NCBI RefSeq assembly: GCF_044759095.2 | Contig: NZ_JBIYSM020000011.1 | Location: 28,701 to 92,700 of the forward strand | Length of the DNA stretch: 64,000 bases | Source: JBIYSM02 sp044759095 | Lineage (GTDB): Bacteria; Bacillota; Bacilli; Brevibacillales; Brevibacillaceae | Reading direction: 5' to 3' | Shown: positions 16,066 to 25,103 of the stretch, piece after piece | How the letters are laid out: each line of letters starts with the position of its first letter | Position numbering within the stretch: position 1 is the first letter of the stretch | Position numbers and translations under genes: made by a program | Notes under the pieces: generated by a model | Database searches by the model: none | Seen by the model: only the letters and a program-made list of their open reading frames with translations | What the model was told of the DNA's origin: nothing

Positions 16066-18900
16066 CTAATCAAGCCAATCGTGACGAAGCGTAAACAGTT
16101 CCCGCAGCTCGGAGGTAGACAGTTCGGTGATCCAGCTTTCGCCACTGCCTACAATCTTATGGCTGAGGGAAAGCTTGTTCTCCATCATCTCATCGATGCG
16201 CTCTTCGATTGTTCCGAGGGCAATAAACTTGTAGACCTGCACATGACGCTGCTGCCCGATTCGATAGGCTCGATCGGTTGCCTGGTTCTCTACAGCCGGG
16301 TTCCACCAGCGATCCATGTGGAAGACGTGATTGGCCTCTGTCAAATTCAAGCCGGTTCCTCCAGCACGCAGAGACAGGATGAAGATGCCGGCACGCAGAT
16401 GGTCAGGAAGGGAAGTGTCCTGGAACTTCTCAATCATTTCGTCACGCTTGTCTTTTGGAGTTGACCCGTTTAAAAAGAAGACGGGACCATGACCTTCGCT
16501 TTCAAGGATTCGCCGCAGCAAGTTCCCCATTTCAATATACTGCGTAAAGATCAGACAGCGTTCTCCTTTGCGGCGGATGTCCTCAACCAGCTCCAGCAGA
16601 CGTTCGATCTTGTTTGAGCGCCGTTTTTCGTCGGGTGAGGACGTATCGTGCAGGACGAGCCCCGGATGATCACATAGCTGCTTTAATCGAGTCAGCGTTG
16701 TGAGGATGAGTCCCCGCCTTTCCATAGGGGAGGCATCGTCAAGACGGGCAAACATGTCATGGATCGTGGATTCATAGAGGGCCCCCTGTTCAGCTGTGAG
16801 CGGAACATATTCCTTCCCTTCATTTTTCTCGGGCAAATCCAATTGAATCCTTGGGTCGGTTTTTACACGTCGTAACAGGAAGGGTTGAATCAGACGCTGG
16901 ACTTGCAGAATCAGTTTCTGGTCCTGACTTCGCTCAATGGGGAGGACAAAACGCTGAGTAAATTCGCCCAGACTGCCCAAATACCCCGGATTGAGAAAAT
17001 CAAAAATCGACCATAGTTCGGTTAACCGGTTTTCGATGGGGGTTCCCGTTAAAGCGATACGGTGACGGGCATGCAAGTTGCGGATTGCCGATGCTTGTTT
17101 GGTATAGGCATTCTTGATGTGCTGGGCCTCATCCAGACAGAGCGTATTCCACCTCACAGATGATAGCTCCTGCCCATCCAAATGAGACAGAGCGTAAGAG
17201 GTTATCACCAGGTCTGCTCCCTGTATGGATGAGGGAAACTCGTCTTGTTTCTTCCGTGCATTGCCGTAGTGGACATAAATCTTGAGGGAAGGGGCGAATC
17301 GCTCCAATTCCTTTTGCCAGTTTCCGATCACCGAAGTCGGACAGATGAGCAGGGATGGGGTGTCAAAGGACTCGGTTTCTTTCAGGTGTAACAAATAGCT
17401 GATAAACTGAACCGTTTTTCCCAACCCCATATCGTCGGCCAAACACGCACCCAGACCAAACTGCCGCAAAAAGAGAAGCCAGGAACTCCCTTCCAACTGG
17501 TATTGTCGCAGCGTTCCCCGAAAGGCGGAGGGTTGATCCAGGATCGGAATTTCCCGCATCTCCTGAAGCTTGGTTATGAAGTGGAGCAGATGCTGGTTTA
17601 GTTCGACCTCTACCTGAAGGGAAGAAGACACATCGGATTCCTCAGTCTTTGCAACCTCTTCCTCCAAAGCACCAAGCAGGTGCAGTCTCATCGCATCCCG
17701 CAGAGTGAAAGCATGTTTTCCCTTTGATTTCTTCAACGTCTTTTGTATTTGCGAGACCAAATCCGGGGTCAATTGAATCCACTGACCTTTTACCTTGACC
17801 AGTCTCTGATTATGCTCCAGAAGACGACGAAATTCTTCCTCGTCAAGTTCAACTGAGCCGTTCGCCAGCTTCCACTCAAACTCCATGACTTGTGATATTC
17901 CCAAATAGGACTGTTTCCCCGAGCCGACAGAAGAGAGAACCTTTGCCTTGATTTTTGGTCTTGCTCGTCTGACCTTTTCCCACCAAGCGGGCAAAAAGAC
18001 GTGGATGCCCGCTTGAACCAGCTGCAAGCTGCCCTCTGTCAAAAACGACCATGCCTGCTCATTGGTCAGTCGGGTACGGATTGGAGATTCGCCATCGCTC
18101 CCGGTTAGCCAGGGGAGGATCTCGGAACATTTCTGCACATCGCGTAAAAAGCGCTCTTGATGTTCTAGCCATTCAGAAGGAAGCGCTTGGTCATGGGAAA
18201 CTCCTGCGGGAGAAATTTGATAAACCTGATCAGGCCGCTCTTTGTCTTGCAGGAAAAACTGCAGGTGCCAATCACTCTCACTGTTTTCTGCTTCCGCTAC
18301 TTGCAGGCAAGTGCGAAACGGGGTGTCGTCCGGCAGCCATCCGATTGATTGCAGCCATTCCGTCTCCTGCAAGTGCGGTGACAAATCCTCTCCCATCACA
18401 GAAAGAGCAGGGTAGAGTTTACAGAGATGATTCCAAGCGGAACGTACGCCCCCCTGACCGGAGAGAAATTCACTCAACACGAGGGTCAGCCAGCTGTTCG
18501 CATACGGGGGCATAGAGTGCTGTGATCCAATAAGCTTAAAACCCATCCGACCGTCTTTCCAGTCTTCAAAATGGGGAGCAAAATTTCCCGCAGCCAGAGC
18601 TTCCTGGATCATCACAGCCGTTTTTTGAAACTGCACCATCTGCTCATCAAGAGTGAAAGCGATGTGTTCGAGCCATTGGGGTCTGGAGAAAAAGGAGAGT
18701 GCCTCGCAAGGACGCAACCGGATCCCATCCTCCGTTTTGTTGAGAAACGTTCCGTAAAAAGAACTCTCATCCCAGGCAAAAAGAGCGCCTGCCAACTCTT
18801 CGGGCGCGATCACGGCTCCATTTGGGCGGGTGCCTTTGACAAGAAAATGCCCGTCTGACAATCGTTCTGCTGTGAGATATAAGTTTGCCACTACACTCAT
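16066..18900 (-). CDS. ywqA: SNF2-family DNA helicase/ATPase (YwqA type)
   Basis: DNA-dependent ATPase of the SNF2 group. 944 residues: an N-terminal SNF2-associated domain (to about 450), then a SNF2 ATPase core with Walker A DDMGLGKT, the DEAQ box (LDEAQHIKN), LTGTPIENR, and the C-terminal helicase lobe (CLIFTQYIEMGNLLRRIL, then AYRIGQ). Such bacterial proteins translocate on duplex DNA; their cell role is poorly known. The start overlaps the stop of the SWIM gene by 4 bases (ATGA), so the two are co-translated and probably form a complex. Confidence 0.92.
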   Translation of the reverse strand: MSVVANLYLTAERLSDGHFLVKGTRPNGAVIAPEELAGALFAWDESSFYGTFLNKTEDGIRLRPCEALSFFSRPQWLEHIAFTLDEQMVQFQKTAVMIQEALAAGNFAPHFEDWKDGRMGFKLIGSQHSMPPYANSWLTLVLSEFLSGQGGVRSAWNHLCKLYPALSVMGEDLSPHLQETEWLQSIGWLPDDTPFRTCLQVAEAENSESDWHLQFFLQDKERPDQVYQISPAGVSHDQALPSEWLEHQERFLRDVQKCSEILPWLTGSDGESPIRTRLTNEQAWSFLTEGSLQLVQAGIHVFLPAWWEKVRRARPKIKAKVLSSVGSGKQSYLGISQVMEFEWKLANGSVELDEEEFRRLLEHNQRLVKVKGQWIQLTPDLVSQIQKTLKKSKGKHAFTLRDAMRLHLLGALEEEVAKTEESDVSSSLQVEVELNQHLLHFITKLQEMREIPILDQPSAFRGTLRQYQLEGSSWLLFLRQFGLGACLADDMGLGKTVQFISYLLHLKETESFDTPSLLICPTSVIGNWQKELERFAPSLKIYVHYGNARKKQDEFPSSIQGADLVITSYALSHLDGQELSSVRWNTLCLDEAQHIKNAYTKQASAIRNLHARHRIALTGTPIENRLTELWSIFDFLNPGYLGSLGEFTQRFVLPIERSQDQKLILQVQRLIQPFLLRRVKTDPRIQLDLPEKNEGKEYVPLTAEQGALYESTIHDMFARLDDASPMERRGLILTTLTRLKQLCDHPGLVLHDTSSPDEKRRSNKIERLLELVEDIRRKGERCLIFTQYIEMGNLLRRILESEGHGPVFFLNGSTPKDKRDEMIEKFQDTSLPDHLRAGIFILSLRAGGTGLNLTEANHVFHMDRWWNPAVENQATDRAYRIGQQRHVQVYKFIALGTIEERIDEMMENKLSLSHKIVGSGESWITELSTSELRELFTLRHDWLD

Positions 18901-20504
18901 GTAATCAGATTTCCTCTCCTTAGCTCCTCTTGGAAAGCCCGCAAACGGTTATACGAAACGGCCAGTTGATGAATAAACTGTTCCCAGCGATCTTCCCGGT
19001 TTGCTTTCTGGTAGCAGGAGCGCGCTTTTTTCAGGAGCCTTACCGCTTCCTTGTAGGAAGCCCGATTCCGTTCATGGATCAATCCATCGATTTGACGCAC
19101 ATAGAAAGGCAGAAGCAAGACAGGATCGATCTCCTCAATGGCTTTGGCTTGCAGCTGATTGACGTCTGCAGGTGAGACCTTATAGGACATTTGCAAATCC
19201 AGCCATTGTTTATACTGTTTTTGCTCAAAAAGATAGGCAGCATACGCATGAAAGCTTCTGGGCAAAAATCTCCTGAGCATCGCTCCGCACTCGTCTGCGC
19301 GGCCGGTCCTTTCCATGGCTTGCTGCCAGATCGCCGTTGCCAAACGGTAGTCGGGTTCATCCGCGCTGCCGATCAATCCCTCCAGCCAATCAATCCAGGC
19401 TAACACGCGCTGCCATTCGCTGCGGCGAGCGAAGGCTTTTACATACATGAGGTAAAAAGGGAGGGAGAGGTGCTCCCGCCTCCTCCATATCTGAAGGGCG
19501 GCTTCATCTTTTTCTTCCATCACAAAGAAATGCGGCTGAAGCAGTTGGTATCTTTCCCTTGCGGAAGCGGGCAAGCCGGGATCGTGAATCAGTTGCTCCA
19601 ACTCAGTTGCTTCGGCTTGAATCCACTCAGCTTCATCCAATAAATACCACCAAAGCATACGATACGCAAAAAGTCCGTGCATCGGCGAAGACTCACTGTG
19701 CTTCAAATCTTTTACGATGTCCAGGGTTGCTTCCAGGTGGGGGCGATGATGTTTCCTTACCTCTGACGCGTTGAGATACAAGAGTGTTCCTTCCAGGTGT
19801 TCGAGAAGCCTTGCCGCCGTCTGATTCAATTCCTCCGACCAGTAAGAGGAGCGATGTTTGTCTACAAAGGTTTGCAATTTCAGCAAATGGAAGAGGCATG
19901 AGTGAATGGTGAACAGATCCCCCAGTTCTTCAGACCAGGTATCTGCAACGGCAGTCACGCTCTGATAGCTGGAAAGAAGCTCGGATGAGGCTCGGTAGGT
20001 TTCCATCGCGGACGTTAAATTCCGGGTCCAACTCTCCAAAAATGACCACCATTCGTTTACCGAGCTTTTCTCGGTTAAGGCAACACCTGTCGCGTGCATG
20101 AAGGTACTTGGGCGGGTGTCTTTTGTCGGCTTTTTGTAGGCAGGGTACAGCAGCGAAGGAGAAAAGGTTGCGGATCTTGGTTGTTTCACCTTGGCAAGGA
20201 AGTTTCTTGGGTTTTCAAACACGCTGTATACTTGAAAGAAAGTAGCCGCGATGTGTTTGCAAAAACGCGAGTAGGGACAGGAGCAGGTGCTATTGAGAAA
20301 ATTGTCCAGAATAAGGACCACACGATACACCTGAGAGCCTTGCACATCACTTGTGAGGCGTCTACCTTTTTCGACTTGAATGTTAAAGACCAGACCGTCC
20401 GAAAAATAGGCATAGCCGCGCTCAATAATAGGCTCCTCCATGTTAACAAGAATTTGCTCGCTTAACCGCATGACTTGTTCCCGCATTAATTCCCGTTGTA
20501 ACAT
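18897..20504 (-). CDS. ywqB: SWIM zinc-finger protein (YwqB type)
   Basis: 535 residues. The SWIM motif CxCx(n)CxH is clear near residue 75 (STCSCPYSRFCKHIAATF). The rest is helical and repetitive, with many Trp and Leu, as in YwqB-like partners of SNF2 ATPases. SWIM domains bind DNA or protein; the protein probably targets the YwqA helicase encoded just downstream with a 4-base overlap. ATG 20504 has GGAGGATT upstream. No separate regulator is seen. Confidence 0.87.
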   Translation of the reverse strand: MLQRELMREQVMRLSEQILVNMEEPIIERGYAYFSDGLVFNIQVEKGRRLTSDVQGSQVYRVVLILDNFLNSTCSCPYSRFCKHIAATFFQVYSVFENPRNFLAKVKQPRSATFSPSLLYPAYKKPTKDTRPSTFMHATGVALTEKSSVNEWWSFLESWTRNLTSAMETYRASSELLSSYQSVTAVADTWSEELGDLFTIHSCLFHLLKLQTFVDKHRSSYWSEELNQTAARLLEHLEGTLLYLNASEVRKHHRPHLEATLDIVKDLKHSESSPMHGLFAYRMLWWYLLDEAEWIQAEATELEQLIHDPGLPASARERYQLLQPHFFVMEEKDEAALQIWRRREHLSLPFYLMYVKAFARRSEWQRVLAWIDWLEGLIGSADEPDYRLATAIWQQAMERTGRADECGAMLRRFLPRSFHAYAAYLFEQKQYKQWLDLQMSYKVSPADVNQLQAKAIEEIDPVLLLPFYVRQIDGLIHERNRASYKEAVRLLKKARSCYQKANREDRWEQFIHQLAVSYNRLRAFQEELRRGNLIT

Positions 20505-20617
20505 GGTGTGGAATCCTCCGTACGAAGTGTTATCCTTTCATTATATCGAAAATCATGCAGAATAGAAAAAAACTATGTAAAAGGAATGCAAATCAGCGGA
20601 AGGACCCAAGAAAAAGA

Positions 20618-20635
20618 GACTCGTCGTGACGAGTC
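20618..20635. promoter_or_regulatory. Perfect palindrome between divergent genes
   Basis: GACTCGTC and GACGAGTC flank a 2-base centre. It sits in the divergent intergenic region between the ywqB start and the oxidoreductase start (20675). With so short a loop it is more likely a protein-binding operator than a terminator, and no T run follows. Confidence 0.35.
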
Positions 20636-20674
20636 CTGGAAATGATCCTACCTCGAAGAGAAAAGGTGATGACC

Positions 20675-21370
20675 ATGCAGAAAAGAACGGCAGTTCTCTA
20701 TGGTGCTACAGGATTGATCGGGAAACAACTGGTACGGTATTTGTTGGAAAGCCCCGAATATTCAAGAGTGACGGCCGTTGTAAGAAGGCCGCTACACCTG
20801 CGACATCCCAACCTGCAGGAAGTGGTTGCCGATTTTGATCAATTGGAGAAGTACTCGGATTTGATGGCAGGAGACGATATCTTTTGTTGTTTGGGAACCA
20901 CTATGAGGAAGGCGAAAACCAAAGAAGCATTTCGCAGGGTGGATTTTGATTATCCGCTTCAAATCGCCCGCATCGCGAAGAGAAATGGTGCCCAAAAGTT
21001 TTTGCTGGTCTCCGCCATCGGTGCAAATAAACACTCCCCATTCTTTTACAACCGTGTGAAGGGGGAGTTGGAAGAGAAATTGGCGGAAATTGGATTCCCG
21101 CAGCTGTTGATATTCCGGCCGTCACTGCTGCTTGGGGATCGCAAGGAATTTCGCTTGGGTGAGAAAAGTGCCATCCTTCTTTCGTCCGTTCTTTCGCTAT
21201 TCTTGATCGGACCGTTACAAAAATATCGTGCGATTGACGCGGAACAGGTCGCGTATGCCATGTATCGAAGTGCTGTGAAAGAATGGAGTCAGGCAATCAT
21301 TGTGCTGGAATCCGATCAAATGCTTACTTCACTGCCAGCTTGTCATCAGTCAGGAGGCTTCTCTGACTGA
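20675..21370 (+). CDS. NAD(P)-binding oxidoreductase (atypical SDR, HTATIP2-like)
   Basis: About 231 residues with an N-terminal Rossmann motif (LYGATGLIGKQLV) and the NAD(P)H-binding family pattern CCLGTTMRKAKTKEAFRRVD, then KFLLVSAIGANKHSPFFYNR. No Tyr-x-x-x-Lys catalytic pair at the usual spacing, as in other atypical SDRs of this group. Substrate unknown. ATG 20675 is chosen because AAAGGTG directly abuts the upstream ATG 20669. Its 3' end overlaps the convergent MFS gene by 47 bases. Confidence 0.8.
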   Translation: MQKRTAVLYGATGLIGKQLVRYLLESPEYSRVTAVVRRPLHLRHPNLQEVVADFDQLEKYSDLMAGDDIFCCLGTTMRKAKTKEAFRRVDFDYPLQIARIAKRNGAQKFLLVSAIGANKHSPFFYNRVKGELEEKLAEIGFPQLLIFRPSLLLGDRKEFRLGEKSAILLSSVLSLFLIGPLQKYRAIDAEQVAYAMYRSAVKEWSQAIIVLESDQMLTSLPACHQSGGFSD

Positions 21371-22553
21371 CATCTGTATCATCCTGTCTCCTTCGTATCA
21401 TGATTACAGCGGTTATCAAAAGTGCCGCTCCATTGATGACAAACACATATCGAATCGGAATCCAGCCCCCCAGTAACCCCCCCAGTACCGGGCCGATCAT
21501 GGTTGCAAGCTGTGTAGCTGACTGGTTGAGGCTGAACGCCCTGCCCCTGAATTCCGGTTCGGTCACTTTTACGATCATGGCATTGATAGATGGATAGACA
21601 GCGGCGAAGAACAGACCGTAGAAAAATCGAAGGATGCCAAACCCATACAGATCGGTAAAAAAGAACTGCAAAAGGTTGCCGATTCCTCCGCCCAACAAGC
21701 CGATCAGCAGGATTTTTGAGTATCCTACTTTGGTTCCCAGAGCGCCCCACCGCGGAGCTGCCAGAACGGTGGCAATCCCGACCGCGGAGAAAATGATCCC
21801 CGAACTCAGGGCCGCATCCTTTTGGGAGGCTCCCAGCTGCAGCACGTAAACGGTCAACAGCGGTTCCAGAAGCATGACCGATACGGTAACCATCATGGCA
21901 AGCCCCAACACCCTGACAAAGGGACCGTTCTTCATCGCCGTTCGCAGGTCCTCTCGTATGGACGAGCGAGTGGCGGTACGGTTCACCTTTGTTTCTTTGG
22001 CGAAAAACGTGGCGATCAGTGCCGCTATCAATACGACAAAGGAAGAAATGAGAAATGCTTCCCGGTTCCCCCACATATGGCTTACAAAACCGCCAACCAA
22101 CGGTCCAACAATTCCGCCTGTGGCACCAGCAGTCGCCATGACTCCCAGGGCATAACCGACGTGCTTTTCCGGCGTATTGGTTGCGACCAGCGCGATGGAA
22201 GCGGGCACAAAGCCGGCCAGCAGTCCTTGGAGAACACGAATCACGAGAAACAGGTAAGGGTCTGTAACCAGGTAGTTCAAATAATACAAGGCGGCCAGGC
22301 TGAAACCGGACCGTATCAGCATGGGCTTTCGTCCGTACTTGTCTGCAAGAGACCCCCAGTAGGGCGAAATCAGCGCGCTTACCAGAAACGTAATGCCAAA
22401 CGAGATTCCTGACCACGCTTCCAGATGTTCCTCCACTCCTAGAGAGGTGTTAAGAAAAATAGGTAAAAAGGGGATGGAGATGGAATATGCGGTGCTGCAA
22501 AAAAAGACCCCGATCCATAGCACGATGAGATTTCGTTTCCAAGAGAAGGACAT
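21324..22553 (-). CDS. MFS multidrug efflux transporter (DHA1 type)
   Basis: About 409 residues, twelve hydrophobic helices. The loop 2-3 motif A is present as GSLADKYGRKPML, and helix 5 carries a Gly/Pro-rich motif C-like block (GATGGIVGPLVGGFV), both marks of proton-driven drug exporters. The frame extends to 22613, but ATG 22553 (MSFSWKRN) begins just before helix 1. Monocistronic and convergent with the oxidoreductase. The exported compound cannot be told from sequence. Confidence 0.85.
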   Translation of the reverse strand: MSFSWKRNLIVLWIGVFFCSTAYSISIPFLPIFLNTSLGVEEHLEAWSGISFGITFLVSALISPYWGSLADKYGRKPMLIRSGFSLAALYYLNYLVTDPYLFLVIRVLQGLLAGFVPASIALVATNTPEKHVGYALGVMATAGATGGIVGPLVGGFVSHMWGNREAFLISSFVVLIAALIATFFAKETKVNRTATRSSIREDLRTAMKNGPFVRVLGLAMMVTVSVMLLEPLLTVYVLQLGASQKDAALSSGIIFSAVGIATVLAAPRWGALGTKVGYSKILLIGLLGGGIGNLLQFFFTDLYGFGILRFFYGLFFAAVYPSINAMIVKVTEPEFRGRAFSLNQSATQLATMIGPVLGGLLGGWIPIRYVFVINGAALLITAVIMIRRRQDDTDVSQRSLLTDDKLAVK

Positions 22554-22771
22554 TGAGAGACACAACCTTTGCAAGAAAAAAACTGACCATTTTAGCAATT
22601 TTGATTCTAACACTGCTTTTCATGATTTGACTAATTGATAAATTACATAGGTATATTGAAGATTTTAAATAAGAACAGCTTTTGTCCTCCTGAAAAGGAC
22701 ACTTGTCTTTTTAGGGAAACTATTTTAACCTATATCCATGAATAGACAGAAAACCGTTGGAGGAGTCGGAG

Positions 22772-24136
22772 ATGAAAGTTGCAAAATTCGGGGGAACATC
22801 ATTAGCCAGTGCTGAGCAGATCAAGAAAGTATGTGCGATCATCAGGTCAGATGCAGAACGACGGGTCATTGTGGTGTCTGCACCGGGAAAGCGATTCAAG
22901 GAGGACATCAAGGTTACGGATCTGTTGATCATGTACGCAGAGAAAATGCTTAGTGGCGGCAACGCAAGCGAGATACAGGATGCCATTTTTCAACGATATA
23001 TCGACATCGCAGAGGACCTTGGCCTCTCACAAGAGATCATGGAACAATTGAAGGCTGACCTTGCCGAAGCGCTGACGATCAAACATGGAGCAGACCCATC
23101 CCGTTTTCTCGATCAGGCGAAAGCGGCTGGAGAGGACACTTGCGCCAAACTGGTTGCTCATTACTTGCGAAATCTGGGGGTAGAGGCCCACTATGTAAAT
23201 CCTTTTGAAGCCGGGCTGTTTGTCACCGATGAAGCGGGAAACGCCCAAGTGCTTCCAGAAGCATATGAAAATCTTCGCACGTTGCAAGACCGAAAAGGAA
23301 TTGTTGTTTTTCCGGGATTTTTCGGATATACGAAAGAAGGGGTTCTGGTCACGTTTTCTCGTGGCGGATCAGATATTACGGGTTCTATTCTCGCAGCCGC
23401 GCTCAAAGCGGACATGTACGAAAATTTCACCGATGTGGACTCTGTCTACGTGGTGAATCCGAGCTTGGTCGAGAAGCCAAAGGAAATCAGTGTCATTACC
23501 TACCGCGAGATGCGGGAACTCTCTTATTCCGGATTTTCGGTCTTTCATGAGGAGGCGCTGCTTCCGGCCTATCAGGCAGGCATTCCCGTATGTATCAAAA
23601 ATACCAACAATCCGAGTGCGCCGGGTACGATCATCGTGTCGGAAAGAGAGTCCTACGAAAATCGCGTGGCAGGTATTGCAAGTGACAAGGGATTTTGCAG
23701 CATTTATGTCAGCAAATACTTAATGAACAGAGAAGTAGGGTTTGGACGGAAGCTTCTGCAAATCCTCGAAGAAGAAGGGTTGTCGTACGAGCACACTCCT
23801 TCGGGTATTGACAACATTTCCGTGATCTTGCGCAAAAAAGATTTCACAGAGGAAATCCAGGCACGTGTCGTTCAACGAATTCAGCGTGAACTGCATGCGG
23901 AAGATGTGGTTGTCGAGCAGGATCTTGCCCTTGTGATGATTGTCGGGGAAGGGATGAGGCGTTCTGTCGGGACTTCGGCGAGAGCTACTTCCGCCCTGGC
24001 GAAAGCAAAAGTAAATTTGGAAATGATCAATCAAGGGTCATCGGAAGTAAGCATGATGTTTGGGGTGAAGGAGGTAGATGCCGACCGTGCGGTTCTCGCG
24101 CTCTATCACGAATTTTTTGCCGAAGCTCTCGTGTAA
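22772..24136 (+). CDS. Aspartate kinase (monofunctional, YclM/ThrA-like)
   Basis: Phosphorylates aspartate at the head of the lysine, threonine and methionine pathways. 454 residues: kinase domain with KFGGTSLA at the N terminus and FSRGGSDITGS, then two ACT domains near 310-450 (NISVILRKKDF, then the SSEVSMMFGV block) for allosteric control. The length matches the B. subtilis aspartokinase III type rather than the shorter DapG/LysC forms. ATG 22772 is preferred over TTG 22757, which overlaps GGAGGAG. No lysine riboswitch or T-box is visible upstream. Terminator downstream. Confidence 0.92.
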   Translation: MKVAKFGGTSLASAEQIKKVCAIIRSDAERRVIVVSAPGKRFKEDIKVTDLLIMYAEKMLSGGNASEIQDAIFQRYIDIAEDLGLSQEIMEQLKADLAEALTIKHGADPSRFLDQAKAAGEDTCAKLVAHYLRNLGVEAHYVNPFEAGLFVTDEAGNAQVLPEAYENLRTLQDRKGIVVFPGFFGYTKEGVLVTFSRGGSDITGSILAAALKADMYENFTDVDSVYVVNPSLVEKPKEISVITYREMRELSYSGFSVFHEEALLPAYQAGIPVCIKNTNNPSAPGTIIVSERESYENRVAGIASDKGFCSIYVSKYLMNREVGFGRKLLQILEEEGLSYEHTPSGIDNISVILRKKDFTEEIQARVVQRIQRELHAEDVVVEQDLALVMIVGEGMRRSVGTSARATSALAKAKVNLEMINQGSSEVSMMFGVKEVDADRAVLALYHEFFAEALV

Positions 24137-24164
24137 GAGAAAACAAAAATCCAGACTATTCGAA

Positions 24165-24208
24165 AGAACCTCTCATCCTTTACAGGAAAGAGAGGTTCTG
24201 TGTTTTTT
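24165..24208 (+). terminator. Rho-independent terminator after aspartokinase
   Basis: AGAACCTCTC (24165-24174) pairs with GAGAGGTTCT (24190-24199), followed by TGTTTTTT. Confidence 0.88.
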
Positions 24209-24236
24209 CATGTTGCATGAAATCGTAAGAATATTG

Positions 24237-24294
24237 TTGACTTTCAGTCTATTTACTGGCTAAACTGAAATCATAAAATGAAAATACATTTTCA
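24237..24294 (+). promoter_or_regulatory. Promoter and palindromic operator of the iclR operon
   Basis: TTGACT (24237-24242), an 18-base spacer and TAAACT (24261-24266) make a plausible sigma-A promoter. Just downstream lies the palindrome TGAAAAT-AC-ATTTTCA (24279-24294), with a further TGAAAAT at 24299. This is where a repressor made by the first gene would block transcription, so autoregulation by the IclR protein is likely. Confidence 0.5.
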
Positions 24295-24326
24295 CTGGAT
24301 GAAAATAAAGGAGAGTGATAACGATC

Positions 24327-25088
24327 GTGGAGAAACATCAAGGCATTCGGGTTCTGGATAGGGCATTCGATATCTTGGAAGCACTAGCGGCTGAAGCAGA
24401 GCTGACATTAGGGGAAATCTCTGTGCGAACAGGACTCGCCCTTGCAACCGCCTATCGTTCCGTCCAGACCATGGTTTCTCGCGGGTATATCGATCAAGAC
24501 GCGCGGACTGGGAAATACCGCCTAGGCATGCAGATCGTGCGCCTCAGCGGACAGGCTGTCAGTCGGATTGATGTTATCCGTGTTGCCACGCCTCATCTGC
24601 AAGACCTTTCGAAACGAACCGGTCTCAATGTGAATTTAAGCATTTTTGACAACGGAAAGGCCCTCTGTTTGGTCAACATTGAAACGATGCAAGACTTTAT
24701 GATGGGCATCAAAGTGGGGCAGCGGCTTCCCATTCATGCTGGTGCGCTGTCCAAAGTAATCCTGGCTAACCTTCCTCCCGAACAAATTCCTGCCTTACTC
24801 GGTAATTTGGAACCCTTCACACCACACACCATCGCAAACAAAGACACATTGCAACAAGAACTGGATACCATTCGTTCGCGAGGCTATGCCGTATCCAATG
24901 GAGAATTGGCGGTTGGCGTATCCGCTCTGGCCGCCCCCTTGTTTGATCACGGAAATCGGGCTGTCGCAGGCATCTCTCTTTCGGGGCCGAAGTCTGATTT
25001 TTCTGAAGAAAATACGGGCAGGTTCATTGAAGAACTGCTTGCAGCTGCAAGTCAAATATCCCGTGAACTGGGTTACAGGAGCCTGTAA
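24327..25088 (+). CDS. IclR-family transcriptional regulator
   Basis: About 253 residues: N-terminal winged helix-turn-helix (LTLGEISVRTGLALATAYRS) and a C-terminal IclR effector-binding domain (about 80-250; GLNVNLSIFDNG, then RGYAVSNGELAVGVSALAAP). The ribosome site AAAGGAGAGTGAT lies at 24308-24320, so GTG 24327 is a better start than GTG 24315, which sits inside it. It is the first gene of a ten-gene run to 34742 whose product it probably controls in response to a small ligand such as a peptide breakdown product. Confidence 0.88.
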   Translation: MEKHQGIRVLDRAFDILEALAAEAELTLGEISVRTGLALATAYRSVQTMVSRGYIDQDARTGKYRLGMQIVRLSGQAVSRIDVIRVATPHLQDLSKRTGLNVNLSIFDNGKALCLVNIETMQDFMMGIKVGQRLPIHAGALSKVILANLPPEQIPALLGNLEPFTPHTIANKDTLQQELDTIRSRGYAVSNGELAVGVSALAAPLFDHGNRAVAGISLSGPKSDFSEENTGRFIEELLAAASQISRELGYRSL

Positions 25089-25103
25089 AAAGGGGGAGTG
25101 AAT

